A DNA stretch of 64,000 nt, taken from Pseudomonas asuensis. Lineage in GTDB: Bacteria > Pseudomonadota > Gammaproteobacteria > Pseudomonadales > Pseudomonadaceae. Where the stretch lies: assembly GCF_014646755.1 (NCBI RefSeq), contig NZ_BMNW01000002.1:1-64000 (forward strand), in the 5' to 3' direction. The number at the start of each line of letters is the position of its first letter. Position 1 is the first letter of the stretch. The position numbers and the translations under genes were made by a program. The notes under the pieces were generated by a model that saw only the letters and a program-made list of their open reading frames with translations, was not told where the DNA came from and searched no databases. This document shows, one piece after another, positions 27,643-37,096 of this stretch.

Positions 27643-28404
27643 ATGAATGTTTCCGACCCTAAAGAACTGGCCCCTCTGCTCGAAGCAATCCTACTGGCTG
27701 CTGGTAAGCCGCTGACATTAGAGCGCCTCGCCGAGCTTTTTGATGAGTATGAGCGTCCTGAGCCAAAACAGCTTCGTGACGGGCTCGCCGTGTTGGCCGG
27801 CTCATGCAAGAAAAGAGGCTTTGAACTCAAGGAGGTTGCCAGCGGCTACCGTCTACAGGTCAAGGAGCGTTACGCGGCCTGGGTTGGCCGTCTCTGGGAC
27901 GAACGCCCGCCACGCTATTCCAGAGCGCTCTTGGAAACATTGGCCCTCATTGCCTATCGACAACCGATCACCCGTGGTGAAATTGAGGACGTACGTGGGG
28001 TTGCCGTCAATAGTCAGATCGTCAAAACATTGCTTGAGCGCGAATGGATTCGGGTGGTCGGCTATCGAGAGGTCCCTGGCCGACCGGCCATGTTTGCCAC
28101 TACCAGGATGTTTCTGGACTATTTCAATCTGAAAAGCCTGAACGAATTGCCGACGCTGGCAGCTATCCGGGAGCTGGAATTTGAGCCGGAACCGGTTTTG
28201 GACGATCAGGAGCCGATAGAAGACGAAGCCTCAGCAATGCCGCCAGAGCCTGCCGAATTGTCCATTAAGCCTGCTGAAGAAACCAGTTTCCGCACATTGC
28301 TGGCCGAACTGGATGTCATGGAAACCGGGCTCAAGATCGACTTTGATGATCTGCGCCTGGAAGAGGCCATCGATCCGGTAGGAGAAGATCGGGAAGAGCA
28401 ATGA
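27643..28404 (+). CDS. scpB: SMC-Scp complex subunit ScpB
   Basis: ScpB joins ScpA and SMC in chromosome condensation and segregation. With ATG 27643 the protein is 253 aa. The two winged-helix domains lie near residues 5-85 and 90-170, with the conserved ALLETLALIAYRQPITRGEIEDVRG segment and GRPAMFATT near 145. The C-terminal tail is acidic and Pro/Glu-rich, as in other pseudomonads. scpA is not adjacent: the upstream neighbour is a divergent regulator. rluB, which often follows scpB, is found 18 kb to the right. Confidence 0.9.
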   Translation: MNVSDPKELAPLLEAILLAAGKPLTLERLAELFDEYERPEPKQLRDGLAVLAGSCKKRGFELKEVASGYRLQVKERYAAWVGRLWDERPPRYSRALLETLALIAYRQPITRGEIEDVRGVAVNSQIVKTLLEREWIRVVGYREVPGRPAMFATTRMFLDYFNLKSLNELPTLAAIRELEFEPEPVLDDQEPIEDEASAMPPEPAELSIKPAEETSFRTLLAELDVMETGLKIDFDDLRLEEAIDPVGEDREEQ

Positions 28405-28425
28405 GGTAATAACCGCTATACTGAA

Positions 28426-28452
28426 AGTCGGCCGGAAATAATCCGGCCGACT
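28426..28452. terminator. Hairpin between convergent scpB and gap
   Basis: An 11-bp perfect stem (28426-28436 with 28442-28452) has a 5-nt AATAA loop. It lacks a good T-run on either strand, so termination may be weak or factor-dependent. Confidence 0.6.
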
Positions 28453-28473
28453 CGTATGGATCAGGCTTTATGG

Positions 28474-29478
28474 TTACGCAGGAGCGTTTACCAGCGCCTG
28501 ACAGGTATCGAGCATACGGTTGGAGAATCCCCACTCGTTGTCGTACCACGCCATAACCTTCACCAGATTGCCGGTGACCTTGGTGTGGTTGGCATCGAAG
28601 ATTGAGGACAGCGGGTTATGGTTGAAGTCGATCGACACCAATGGACGGTCGTTATAACCCAACACAGGCGAAGATTCGCTGGCCGCTTTCATGAAGGCAT
28701 TGATCGTCTCGGCGTCGGCCGTCTTGGAAACCTGAATGGTCAAGTCGACCAACGACACGTTAATGGTCGGCACACGTACGGCCATGCCGCTAAACTTACC
28801 TACCAATTCTGGCAAAACCAAACCTACGGCTTCAGCCGCACCGGTTTTGGTTGGAATCATGGACTGAGTTGCCGAGCGAGCACGGAAGGGGTCGGAGTGA
28901 TAAACATCCGACAGGTTCTGATCATTGGTATAGGCATGGATCGTGGTCATCAGGCCATGCTCAATACCCAGCTCACGGTTCAGGACCTGGGCGACCGGAG
29001 CCAAACAGTTGGTTGTGCAGGATGCGTTGGAAATAACCTGATGCGACTGACGCAGAATGCCATCATTCACACCATACACGATGGTGGCATCAACATCTTT
29101 GCCGGGTGCGGAGATAATAACCTTAGACGCGCCGGCATCCAGGTGAGCGGCTGCTTTACTACGTGTAGTAAACAGACCGGTGCACTCGAACACTACGTCA
29201 ACATTCAGGTCTTTCCAGGGAAGCTCCGCCGGATTACGGATGGCGGACACAGCGATGCGATCGCCGTTAACGGTCAAGCTATTCTCACTGACGGAAATCT
29301 CGGCGTTAAAGCGGTCATGCACGCTGTCGAATTCCAGGAGATGGGCATTAATGGACGCGTCACCCAAGTCATTGATGGCGACAACCTGCATATGCTGACG
29401 ATAATTCCCGGAGTAAAGCGCACGAAGAACATTACGGCCGATACGCCCGAAACCATTGATAGCAATACGAATGCTCAT
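28474..29478 (-). CDS. gapA: Glyceraldehyde-3-phosphate dehydrogenase, type I
   Basis: NAD-dependent GAPDH, 334 aa. The NAD-binding loop is [15 protein letters not shown] at the N-terminus, and the catalytic Cys154 is in [12 protein letters not shown]. In the pseudomonad layout this gap gene is divergent from edd and belongs to the HexR regulon, serving glycolytic flow of glyceraldehyde 3-phosphate from KDPG cleavage. It is preceded on its strand by a HexR-type box (29504-29518). Confidence 0.96.
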   Translation of the reverse strand: MSIRIAINGFGRIGRNVLRALYSGNYRQHMQVVAINDLGDASINAHLLEFDSVHDRFNAEISVSENSLTVNGDRIAVSAIRNPAELPWKDLNVDVVFECTGLFTTRSKAAAHLDAGASKVIISAPGKDVDATIVYGVNDGILRQSHQVISNASCTTNCLAPVAQVLNRELGIEHGLMTTIHAYTNDQNLSDVYHSDPFRARSATQSMIPTKTGAAEAVGLVLPELVGKFSGMAVRVPTINVSLVDLTIQVSKTADAETINAFMKAASESSPVLGYNDRPLVSIDFNHNPLSSIFDANHTKVTGNLVKVMAWYDNEWGFSNRMLDTCQALVNAPA

Positions 29479-29503
29479 ATTTGAAACCTCGTTCTGGCAG
29501 GAT

Positions 29504-29518
29504 TTGTTGTAAAAACAA
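29504..29518. promoter_or_regulatory. HexR-type operator near gap
   Basis: The sequence TTGT-N7-ACAA fits the HexR operator pattern reported for Pseudomonas putida (TTGT-N7/8-ACAA). It lies 26 nt from the gap start and would block gap transcription. Confidence 0.75.
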
Positions 29519-29566
29519 TTACACTATCGCGTATTTTGAGAGGAATAATAGCCACTCAGATCAAAT

Positions 29567-29581
29567 TTGTTTTAAAAACAA
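29567..29581. promoter_or_regulatory. HexR-type operator near edd
   Basis: A second TTGT-N7-ACAA site, 33 nt before the edd ATG. It is embedded in a larger inverted repeat (AAATTTGT at 29563-29570 with ACAAATTT at 29581-29588). An overlapping AACAACAA (29577-29584) also fits the AANAANAA Crc/Hfq target pattern if it lies in the transcribed leader. Confidence 0.75.
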
Positions 29582-29613
29582 CAAATTTTTCGCCTGCCTG
29601 GAGAATCGGAACC

Positions 29614-31440
29614 ATGCATCCTCGCGTCCTTGAAGTTACACAGCGTCTCATTGAGCGTAGCCGTCCTACGCGTACGCGCTACCTTGAAATGATCCGGGCA
29701 GCTGCGAGCGAAGGCCCTCAGCGTGCCAAGCTACAATGCGCCAACTTTGCCCACGGCGTAGCCGGATGCGGTCCTTCGGACAAGCAACGCCTGCGTCTTA
29801 TGGATGAGGTTAACGTTGCTATCGTTTCGTCTTACAACGACATGTTATCTGCGCACCAGCCTTACGAACATTTCCCTCAGATCATCAAGGATGCCCTGCG
29901 TGAAATAGGCTCCGTTGGTCAGTTCGCCGGTGGGGTGCCAGCTATGTGTGATGGCGTAACCCAGGGCGAAGCGGGTATGGAGCTCAGCTTGCTGAGCCGT
30001 GAGGTCATCGCCATGTCGACGGCTGTGGCACTGTCCCACAATATGTTCGACGCCGCACTGTGCCTGGGCATCTGCGACAAGATCGTTCCTGGCCTGATGA
30101 TTGGCTCTCTACGTTTTGGTCATCTGCCCTTCGTTTTCGTGCCGGGTGGGCCAATGCCTTCAGGCATTTCCAACAAGGAAAAGGCCCGGGTACGCCAGCT
30201 GTTCGCCGAGGGTAAAGCAACCCGTGAGGAGTTGCTTGAGTCGGAAATGAAGTCCTATCACAGCCCGGGCACCTGCACATTCTACGGTACAGCCAACACC
30301 AATCAGGTTGTCATGGAGGTGATGGGCCTGCATCTGCCAGGCTCGTCCTTTGTGAATCCTTATACGCCTTTGCGTGATGAGCTGACCCGTGAGGCGGCTC
30401 GTCAGGTTACGCGTATCACCCAGCAGAACGGTAATTTCATCCCGCTGGGGGAAATCGTTGACGAAAAAGCCATCATCAACTCGGTTGTCGCGTTGCATGC
30501 TACCGGCGGCTCTACAAACCATACGCTGCATATCCCAGCCATTGCTCAAGCTGCAGGTATCGAACTGACTTGGCAGGACATGGCCGACCTCTCGGCTGTG
30601 GTTCCCACCTTGGCGCAGGTTTACCCCAACGGCAAGGCGGACGTGAACCATTTTCATGCCGCTGGTGGCACCAATTTCCTGATTCGCACGCTTTTGGATG
30701 CCGGTTTACTGCATGAAGATGTGAACACCGTCATGGGTCATGGATTACGTCGTTACTTGCAGGAGCCATTCTTGGAGAATGGCACATTGACATGGCGTGA
30801 AGGTCCTGCGACGAGCCTGGATGAAGAAATCCTACGTCCGGTTGAGCGCCCGTTCCGCCCTGAAGGTGGTTTGCGTGTGATGGATGGCAACCTGGGCCGT
30901 GGGGTCATGAAGGTGTCTGCCGTAGCGCCTGATCACCAGATCGTAGAGGCACCTGCTAGAGTATTTGCTGATCAAGCCGAGCTTGCCAATGCATTCAAGG
31001 CGGGTGAGCTGGACCGCGATTTTGTAGCGGTGGTCCGTTTTCAAGGACCCAAGGCCCTTGGTATGCCGGAGCTACATAAGCTGACGCCTTACCTGGGCGT
31101 GTTGCAGGATCGAGGTTTTAAGGTCGCTCTGGTGACTGATGGACGTATGTCTGGCGCATCCGGCAAGGTGCCAGCGGCTATCCATGTATGCCCTGAGGCA
31201 ATCGATGGCGGTCCGTTGTCGAAAGTGCGTGACGGTGATCTGGTGCGTGTTAACGGACAAACCGGAGAGCTGATCGTGGTGGTTGATCCTGCTGAGTGGA
31301 ATGCTCGGGAGCAGGTGGCGCCCCCGCAAGGCATGGGGATTGGAACGGGACGTGAACTCTTTGCGTTCATGCGGCAAGCAATGAGCACCGCCGAAAAGGG
31401 TGCGAGTGCATTTACATCCAGCCTGGAGGCGCTGAAATGA
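29614..31440 (+). CDS. edd: 6-phosphogluconate dehydratase
   Basis: Edd dehydrates 6-phosphogluconate to KDPG, the first committed Entner-Doudoroff step. It has 608 aa and belongs to the IlvD/Edd [4Fe-4S] family. Cluster cysteines are visible in the [12 protein letters not shown] segment and the [13 protein letters not shown] motif. The [14 protein letters not shown] and [14 protein letters not shown] segments are diagnostic of Edd. I chose ATG 29614, with GGAGAA about 10 nt upstream; the ORF extension to 29536 runs through the operator. It overlaps glk by ATGA. Confidence 0.96.
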   Translation: MHPRVLEVTQRLIERSRPTRTRYLEMIRAAASEGPQRAKLQCANFAHGVAGCGPSDKQRLRLMDEVNVAIVSSYNDMLSAHQPYEHFPQIIKDALREIGSVGQFAGGVPAMCDGVTQGEAGMELSLLSREVIAMSTAVALSHNMFDAALCLGICDKIVPGLMIGSLRFGHLPFVFVPGGPMPSGISNKEKARVRQLFAEGKATREELLESEMKSYHSPGTCTFYGTANTNQVVMEVMGLHLPGSSFVNPYTPLRDELTREAARQVTRITQQNGNFIPLGEIVDEKAIINSVVALHATGGSTNHTLHIPAIAQAAGIELTWQDMADLSAVVPTLAQVYPNGKADVNHFHAAGGTNFLIRTLLDAGLLHEDVNTVMGHGLRRYLQEPFLENGTLTWREGPATSLDEEILRPVERPFRPEGGLRVMDGNLGRGVMKVSAVAPDHQIVEAPARVFADQAELANAFKAGELDRDFVAVVRFQGPKALGMPELHKLTPYLGVLQDRGFKVALVTDGRMSGASGKVPAAIHVCPEAIDGGPLSKVRDGDLVRVNGQTGELIVVVDPAEWNAREQVAPPQGMGIGTGRELFAFMRQAMSTAEKGASAFTSSLEALK

Positions 31441-32405
31441 ATTTGGCTTTGGTAGGGGATATCGGGGGCACGAATGCCCGTTTCGCATTGTGGCGTGACC
31501 AGCAGCTTGATGCGATCGAGGTAATGGCGTGTGCCGATTTCGAGCGTCCCGAGGATGCTGTGCGTGAATACCTCAAGCGTACCGGTGTCGCTCTTGACGA
31601 TATCCACTCCGTATGCCTCGCCTGTGCGGGGCCGGTAGGCGAGGGTGACTTCCGTTTTACCAACAATCACTGGGTTATCAGCCGTGAGCGTTTCTGCGCT
31701 GAGCTTGGTCTGACTCACCTGCTTCTGATCAATGACTTCAGCTCAATGGCCTGGGCTGTAGCCAAGCTGGACAAAGCGCATTGCGTTCAGGTCCGTGAGG
31801 GCGCGGCGCATGCCAATCGGGCGCGTCTGATCATCGGGCCGGGTACTGGCCTGGGTGTGGCCGGTCTGCTACCAATCGGTGATGACCGCTGGATGGTGCT
31901 GTCCAGTGAAGGCGGTCACGTTGACCTGCCAATTGGCACGCCACGTGAATTCGAGATCTGGAAAATCCTCAAGCGCCAGTTTGGTAACCACGTATCGGCG
32001 GAGCGCATCATTTCCGGTAACGGCTTGGTAAACCTGTACAAGGCCAGCTGTGAATTGGACGGTCGCGAAGAAAAATGCGTAACCGCTGCCGAGATTTGTG
32101 AAATGGCATTGTCCGGTGATGCCTATGCTGACGAGGTGCTTGAGCAGTTCTTCGTATGGCTGGGTCGTGTGGCGGGTAACGCTGCACTGACATTGGGCGC
32201 ACTGGGTGGTGTTTATATTGCCGGTGGAATCCTGCCGCGATTCGTCGAGCGCTTCCAGAACGGTGCCTTTGCCAAGGCGTTTGCTGACAAGGGCAAGACG
32301 AGCAGTGCCTACCTGCAGGACATCCCTGCCTGGTTGGTAACAGCGGAATACCCAGGCTTGTTCGGTGCAGGCGTTGCCCTGCAACAGAGTCTTAACGGTC
32401 AGTAA
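31437..32405 (+). CDS. glk: Glucokinase
   Basis: ATP-dependent glucokinase, 322 aa, producing glucose 6-phosphate. The ATP-binding phosphate-1 motif is [12 protein letters not shown] at the N-terminus, and sugar-binding residues lie in FTNNHW, LINDF and the [10 protein letters not shown] segment. It is second in edd-glk-(gltR-gtrS) and translationally coupled to edd. Confidence 0.96.
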   Translation: MNLALVGDIGGTNARFALWRDQQLDAIEVMACADFERPEDAVREYLKRTGVALDDIHSVCLACAGPVGEGDFRFTNNHWVISRERFCAELGLTHLLLINDFSSMAWAVAKLDKAHCVQVREGAAHANRARLIIGPGTGLGVAGLLPIGDDRWMVLSSEGGHVDLPIGTPREFEIWKILKRQFGNHVSAERIISGNGLVNLYKASCELDGREEKCVTAAEICEMALSGDAYADEVLEQFFVWLGRVAGNAALTLGALGGVYIAGGILPRFVERFQNGAFAKAFADKGKTSSAYLQDIPAWLVTAEYPGLFGAGVALQQSLNGQ

Positions 32406-32431
32406 TACCTCGCTTCACCTCTTGGCGTTCC

Positions 32432-32462
32432 CCCCGGTGTCGTGCATGCTTCGACACCGGGG
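32432..32462 (+). other. Intercistronic hairpin between glk and gltR
   Basis: An 11-bp perfect GC-rich stem (32432-32442 with 32452-32462) has a 9-nt loop and no T-run. It could protect the edd-glk message or reduce readthrough into gltR. Confidence 0.6.
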
Positions 32463-32463
32463 C

Positions 32464-32471
32464 AATAATAA
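32464..32471 (+). promoter_or_regulatory. AANAANAA motif before gltR (possible Crc/Hfq site)
   Basis: AATAATAA followed by A-rich sequence lies 20 nt before the gltR start. It fits the AANAANAA pattern known for Hfq/Crc catabolite repression targets in pseudomonads. The functional reading is inference. Confidence 0.4.
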
Positions 32472-32491
32472 AAAAGACAAGGGACAATGCT

Positions 32492-33229
32492 ATGACACAG
32501 ATGGGTAAATCCATCCTGTTGGTCGATGACGATCAGGACATTCGTGAGCTTCTTGAGGCTTATTTAAGCCGTGCCGGATTTAACGTTCGGGCTGTCGCAG
32601 ATGGTCATGAGTTTCGTGCCGCGCTTAAAGCCGAACCGGCAGATCTTCTGATATTGGATGTCATGCTACCTGGCGAGGACGGCTTCAGTCTTTGTCGTTG
32701 GGTCAGAGCCCTGAGCGGCTCTATCTCTGAAGTTCCTATCATCATGCTAACGGCGAGCTCTGATGAGGCGGACCGTGTTATTGGCCTTGAGCTGGGCGCC
32801 GACGACTATATTGGCAAGCCCTTCAGTCCGCGCGAACTGCAGGCCCGAATCAAGGCGCTCCTCCGGCGGGCCGGCTTTGGTGATGCGAGGTCGGGGCATA
32901 CGCTGGCATTTGATGAGTGGCGATTGGATACCGTCACCCATAGGCTGTTCCATCAGGATGGAGAGGAAGTCATTCTTTCCGGTGCCGACTTTACGCTGCT
33001 CAAGCTCTTTTTGGATCATCCCCAACAGATACTCGACCGCGACACGATAGCCAATGCGACACGTGGACGCGAAGTGATGCCTCTGGACCGTATCGTGGAT
33101 ATGGCCGTGAGTCGGCTGCGTCAAAGATTGCGTGATACCGGAAAATCGCCTCGGCTGATTCGCACGGTACGTGGTAGCGGTTATCTTCTGGCAGCGCAGG
33201 TGCACGGCCAGACTACCGATGTTTTTTAA
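32492..33229 (+). CDS. gltR: Two-component response regulator GltR
   Basis: OmpR/PhoB-type regulator, 245 aa. The receiver domain has D12-D13-D14 acidic residues and phospho-acceptor D56 (LLILDVMLP). The C-terminal winged helix begins near residue 135 (LAFDEWRLDT) and ends TVRGSGYLLA. Family knowledge: GltR with GtrS controls glucose uptake genes in Pseudomonas. It overlaps gtrS by 11 nt. A second ATG (codon 4) is possible. Confidence 0.93.
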   Translation: MTQMGKSILLVDDDQDIRELLEAYLSRAGFNVRAVADGHEFRAALKAEPADLLILDVMLPGEDGFSLCRWVRALSGSISEVPIIMLTASSDEADRVIGLELGADDYIGKPFSPRELQARIKALLRRAGFGDARSGHTLAFDEWRLDTVTHRLFHQDGEEVILSGADFTLLKLFLDHPQQILDRDTIANATRGREVMPLDRIVDMAVSRLRQRLRDTGKSPRLIRTVRGSGYLLAAQVHGQTTDVF

Positions 33230-34661
33230 AGCCCTGCGGCGGCTGATGCCGCACTCCCTATTGGGAAGAATGCTGTTACTTACGCTTCTGGCCGTTTTGT
33301 TGGCGCAAGGCGTCTCTAGCCTCTTTTGGATATCACACCTGCGTGCCAGCCGGATGGAGGGCTTGCTTAATGCCTCGCGGAGTCTGGGCTACTCTATTGC
33401 TGCCAGTGTGCGTTATTTTAGTCTGCTGCCTCCTGCGTATCGCCCGGTAGTGTTGGAGCAATTACGCAATATGGGCGGTACTCGTTTTTTCGTCTCGCTG
33501 AATGAAAAGCCCCTGATCATGGAGCCGCTGCCTGACTCGCCTGGCAAGCAAGCGGTATTACAGGCCGTCGAGTCGGTCCTACGAGAGCGCCTCGGTAATG
33601 GGATGCCGATGTATGTGGAGTTTGTCAGCCCTAAGCATTTACGTTTATTCAATGGCAGTCTGTCTCTAGACGAGCTGCCACGTTCCTGGGCGCACTATGT
33701 CCTGAGTTTTGAACCGCTGGATCCGCCTATCTTGGTCACTCAAATACGGATAGGGCCGGAGGAGTGGGTCTATATCGGCACATTGATGCCAGCTCCTTAT
33801 CTAACGCTCGACGAACCCCTTCTGCCACTACAACAGGCTTGGTTTATCCTGTTCAGCAGTGCCTTTCTATTGCTGTTCATAGGCTTGCTTATCCATTGGC
33901 AAAGCAGACCGCTCAAGCGCCTGTCGCGAGAGGCACGAGAACTCTCGTTAGACGCTCAGGTTCAGCCTCTGCCCGAAGCTGGGGCCAGTGAAATCCAGGA
34001 GGTTACACGCGCATTCAATACCATGCGTGAGCGCATCAGCCGATATCTGGCTGAGCGGGGCCAGCTGTTCAGTGCCATCTCTCATGATCTGCGTACTCCT
34101 ATCACCCGGCTTAGACTTCGTGTCGAGTTGCTGGAGGATGAAGCTTTGCAGGCGCGCTTTAGCCGAGACCTCGACGAGCTGGACCTTTTGGTCAAGGGGG
34201 CTTTGCAATGCGTTAAGGATACCGATATCCACGAAAACATAGAGTCGGTCGACCTGAATGTGTTGCTGGCGAATATCGTCGAGCCCTACCAGGCAGCAGA
34301 ACCGCCCCGCGTAACATTACAAGGCGAAGCCAACAGCCTTTACCCGGGCAAACCACTGGCTTTAAAGAGATGCATCGGCAATGTGCTCGATAACGCCCTG
34401 AAATATGGTAATCGAGCGCACTTGACCGTCGAGGACGATGGCAAGCGCTTCGTACTGCATGTCGATGATGAGGGGCCAGGCGTTCCGGAAAAGGACCTGG
34501 AGCAGGTTTTTGAACCCCATGTCCGTCTGACAGGACAGCAACAGGGGTATGGCCTGGGTCTTGGGATCGCACGCAATCTGGCCCATGCGCATGGTGGGGA
34601 GGTAGTCTTGCGTAACCGCCGGGAAGGCGGTTTGCGCGTCACGCTGACGTTGCCACGCTGA
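33219..34661 (+). CDS. gtrS: Sensor histidine kinase GtrS
   Basis: Membrane histidine kinase, 480 aa with the start at ATG 33219. TM1 is about residues 16-36, a periplasmic sensor domain spans about 44-205, TM2 is about 206-226, and a HAMP segment follows. The phospho-acceptor is H289 (FSAISHDLRTPITRL). The ATPase domain has an N-box (NVLDNALKYGN), DEGPGVP and GLGLGIA. In Pseudomonas it senses 2-ketogluconate/6-phosphogluconate and activates GltR (established knowledge). Confidence 0.93.
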   Translation: MFFKALRRLMPHSLLGRMLLLTLLAVLLAQGVSSLFWISHLRASRMEGLLNASRSLGYSIAASVRYFSLLPPAYRPVVLEQLRNMGGTRFFVSLNEKPLIMEPLPDSPGKQAVLQAVESVLRERLGNGMPMYVEFVSPKHLRLFNGSLSLDELPRSWAHYVLSFEPLDPPILVTQIRIGPEEWVYIGTLMPAPYLTLDEPLLPLQQAWFILFSSAFLLLFIGLLIHWQSRPLKRLSREARELSLDAQVQPLPEAGASEIQEVTRAFNTMRERISRYLAERGQLFSAISHDLRTPITRLRLRVELLEDEALQARFSRDLDELDLLVKGALQCVKDTDIHENIESVDLNVLLANIVEPYQAAEPPRVTLQGEANSLYPGKPLALKRCIGNVLDNALKYGNRAHLTVEDDGKRFVLHVDDEGPGVPEKDLEQVFEPHVRLTGQQQGYGLGLGIARNLAHAHGGEVVLRNRREGGLRVTLTLPR

Positions 34662-34818
34662 GCGAGCTGCGCGAAGAACATACCAAGTTGTGATCGGTGT
34701 CTATAAAAGCCGCTTAATGTAACGGTGCTGTGACATTAATGATTCTCTTCGTTACCCACGCCATCAAAGGGATGGCTAGACTCCGATCAGATTTATAAAA
34801 ACAACAAGGTCACTGATC
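34662..34818 (+). promoter_or_regulatory. gtsA leader with AANAANAA motif
   Basis: This gap precedes the ABC transporter operon. AACAACAA at 34800-34807 lies 11 nt before the gtsA ATG, next to the ribosome binding site, and matches the Crc/Hfq catabolite-repression motif. It also resembles the right half of the edd HexR site, but the left TTGT half is absent, so I do not call a HexR operator. Confidence 0.5.
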
Positions 34819-36078
34819 ATGAAAACACTCAATCGTCTCGCCCTCGCGGTTTCTTTGTCCTGCTTGAGTCAATTGCCATTGACCGCCCAGGCGGGTGAAG
34901 TAGAAGTCTTGCACTGGTGGACTTCAGGTGGCGAAGCCCGAGCCGTTGATACCCTCAAGCAAATGATGCAAAAGCAGGGTGATACCTGGAAGGACTTCGC
35001 TGTTGCCGGTGGTGCCGGTGAAGCCGCGATGACTGTTCTCAAAACCCGCGCCGTTTCTGGCAACCCTCCCTCAGCTGCTCAGCTCAAAGGTCCTGACATT
35101 CAAGAATGGGCCGGCATGGGCTTTCTCACTGATCTGAACGGCATTGCCGACGCGGGCAAGTGGGACAGCATCATGCCCAAGCGCATTGCCGAGACCATGA
35201 AGCACGATGGCGATTATGTCGCTGTACCAGCGGGTGTTCATCGCATTAACTGGTTATGGATAAACCCTGAAGCCTTCCAGAAGGCTGGCGCAAAGGTGCC
35301 AACGACGCTGGATGAATTCTTCGAAGCCGCAGACAAGCTCAAGGCAGCAGGCATCGTTCCGATTGCTCACGGCGGGCAGAACTGGCAGGACACTACCATT
35401 TTCGAATCACTGGTCATGGCCATGATGGGGCCAGAAGACTACCACAAGGCATTCGTTGAAACGGACGAGGACACCTTACGTAGCGACAAGATGGTCGAGG
35501 TGTTCAAGACCTTCAAGCGCATCCGTAACTATATCGATCCGGATGCAGCGGGCCGTGACTGGAATCTGGCTACTGCCATGGTTATCAACGGCAAGGCCGG
35601 TATGCAGATCATGGGTGACTGGGCCAAAGCTGAGTTTACGGCCGCCAATAAGACGCCCGGTAAGGATTATCTGTGCGTAGTGATGCCCGGTACGCAGGGT
35701 GATTTCATCTACAACATCGACTCCCTTGCCATGTTCAAGCTCAAGAACGAAGCGAACAAAAAAGCTCAGCAAGACTTGGCCCGTACTGTCATTGATAAGC
35801 CCTTCCAGGAAGTCTTCAACCTGAACAAGGGCTCAATTCCTGTTCGTAATGACATCGACATGGCGAAGTTCGACGATTGCGCCAAGCAGTCCATGAAAGA
35901 CTTCCAGGCAGCCAACGACTCAGGCAAGGCTGAACCAAGCCTCGCGCATAGTATGGCCAACACCAGCTATATCCAAGGCGCTGTGTTCGATGTAATCACC
36001 AACTTCTTCAACGATGCGAACGCCGACCCCAAAAAAGCGACCGAGCAGTTGGTCGCGTCTATCAAAGCGGCGCAGTGA
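34819..36078 (+). CDS. gtsA: Glucose/mannose ABC transporter substrate-binding protein
   Basis: Periplasmic sugar-binding lipoprotein-like protein of the bacterial extracellular solute-binding family 1, 419 aa. A type I signal peptide covers residues 1-25 (cut after AQA). The mature start [18 protein letters not shown] is characteristic of the Pseudomonas glucose-binding protein (GltB/GtsA). Specificity is inferred from context between gltR/gtrS and oprB. A GC-rich hairpin follows at 36087-36125. Confidence 0.93.
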   Translation: MKTLNRLALAVSLSCLSQLPLTAQAGEVEVLHWWTSGGEARAVDTLKQMMQKQGDTWKDFAVAGGAGEAAMTVLKTRAVSGNPPSAAQLKGPDIQEWAGMGFLTDLNGIADAGKWDSIMPKRIAETMKHDGDYVAVPAGVHRINWLWINPEAFQKAGAKVPTTLDEFFEAADKLKAAGIVPIAHGGQNWQDTTIFESLVMAMMGPEDYHKAFVETDEDTLRSDKMVEVFKTFKRIRNYIDPDAAGRDWNLATAMVINGKAGMQIMGDWAKAEFTAANKTPGKDYLCVVMPGTQGDFIYNIDSLAMFKLKNEANKKAQQDLARTVIDKPFQEVFNLNKGSIPVRNDIDMAKFDDCAKQSMKDFQAANDSGKAEPSLAHSMANTSYIQGAVFDVITNFFNDANADPKKATEQLVASIKAAQ

Positions 36079-36086
36079 TGCAATGA

Positions 36087-36125
36087 AGGGCTAGTGTCCG
36101 GGCTATTTGCCGGGGCACTAGCCCT
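36087..36125 (+). other. Hairpin between gtsA and gtsB
   Basis: Positions 36087-36096 pair with 36116-36125, extended by three more base pairs inward, with no T-run. Position, 8 nt after the binding-protein stop and before the permease, is typical of mRNA-stabilising or attenuating hairpins that raise binding-protein yield. Confidence 0.65.
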
Positions 36126-36166
36126 GATGCAAATGCCAGCCTACAGGCTGGATCAGGAGTTCTTCG

Positions 36167-37096
36167 ATGTCTTTAAGCGAAGTGCAAATCATGCGCACAG
36201 GTACCAGCACGTCTGTACGAAAGCCCGACCGTCTTCAAAAGTGGTTGCCCAAGCTGGTCTTGGCACCTACAGCGGTAGCGATGATTGTCTGCTTGTATGG
36301 ATATATGCTCTGGACGGCCGTGATCTCATTGACCACGTCCCGCTTCATGCCGGTTTATAACTTTGCGGGTTTTGCCCAGTTCGAGCGTTTGCTGGCCAAT
36401 GATCGGTGGATAGTTGCCTGTAAGAATCTGGCTATCTTTGGTGGAATGTTCATTCTGCTCTGCCTGATCATCGGCGTGTTCTTTGCCATTCTGTTAGATC
36501 AGCGGATCCGCCGGGAAGGCTTTATTCGCACGATTTATCTCTATCCCATGGCGTTGTCCATGATTGTTACCGGTACAGCCTGGAAGTGGCTGCTCAATCC
36601 TGGTCTAGGACTCGACAAGCTTCTGCGCGACTGGGGCTGGGAAGGCTTTCGCTTTGACTGGCTGGTTGATACGGATCGGGTTATCTACTGCCTGCTGATT
36701 GCTGCGATATGGCAGGCATCAGGCTTTGTCATGGCCATGTTCCTGGCCGGTTTGCGAGGCGTGGACAGCGCCATTATTCGAGCGGCGCAGATTGATGGCG
36801 CCTCATTGCCTACGATTTATCTGCGCATCGTTCTACCGAGTCTACGACCGGTATTTTTCAGCGCTGTCATGATTCTGTCTCACATTGCGATCAAGAGTTT
36901 TGACCTGGTCATGGCCATGACTGCAGGCGGCCCAGGTTACTCCTCAGATCTTCCCGCCGTATTCATGTATCAGCACACCTTTACACGCGGACAAATGGGA
37001 CTTGGTGCAGCCAGTTCTGTACTCATGCTAGGTGCAGTACTTGCCATTCTAGTGCCTTACCTCTATTCCGAATTGCGGAGCAAGCGTCATGGCTGA
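36167..37096 (+). CDS. gtsB: Glucose ABC transporter permease GtsB
   Basis: Six-helix inner-membrane permease of the MalF type, 309 aa. The EAA motif near residues 205-225 (RAAQIDGASLPTIYLRIVLPSL) contacts the ATPase. The AGG near the ribosome binding site and ATG 36167 agree. It overlaps gtsC by 8 nt. Confidence 0.93.
   Translation: MSLSEVQIMRTGTSTSVRKPDRLQKWLPKLVLAPTAVAMIVCLYGYMLWTAVISLTTSRFMPVYNFAGFAQFERLLANDRWIVACKNLAIFGGMFILLCLIIGVFFAILLDQRIRREGFIRTIYLYPMALSMIVTGTAWKWLLNPGLGLDKLLRDWGWEGFRFDWLVDTDRVIYCLLIAAIWQASGFVMAMFLAGLRGVDSAIIRAAQIDGASLPTIYLRIVLPSLRPVFFSAVMILSHIAIKSFDLVMAMTAGGPGYSSDLPAVFMYQHTFTRGQMGLGAASSVLMLGAVLAILVPYLYSELRSKRHG

Noticed and set aside
28618-29484. 288-aa plus-strand frame opposite gap
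   Set aside because: Antisense shadow of gapA, which has all catalytic and NAD-binding motifs.
34791-34807. HexR operator before gtsA
   Set aside because: Only the ACAA half resembles the edd site; the TTGT half is missing at the right spacing.
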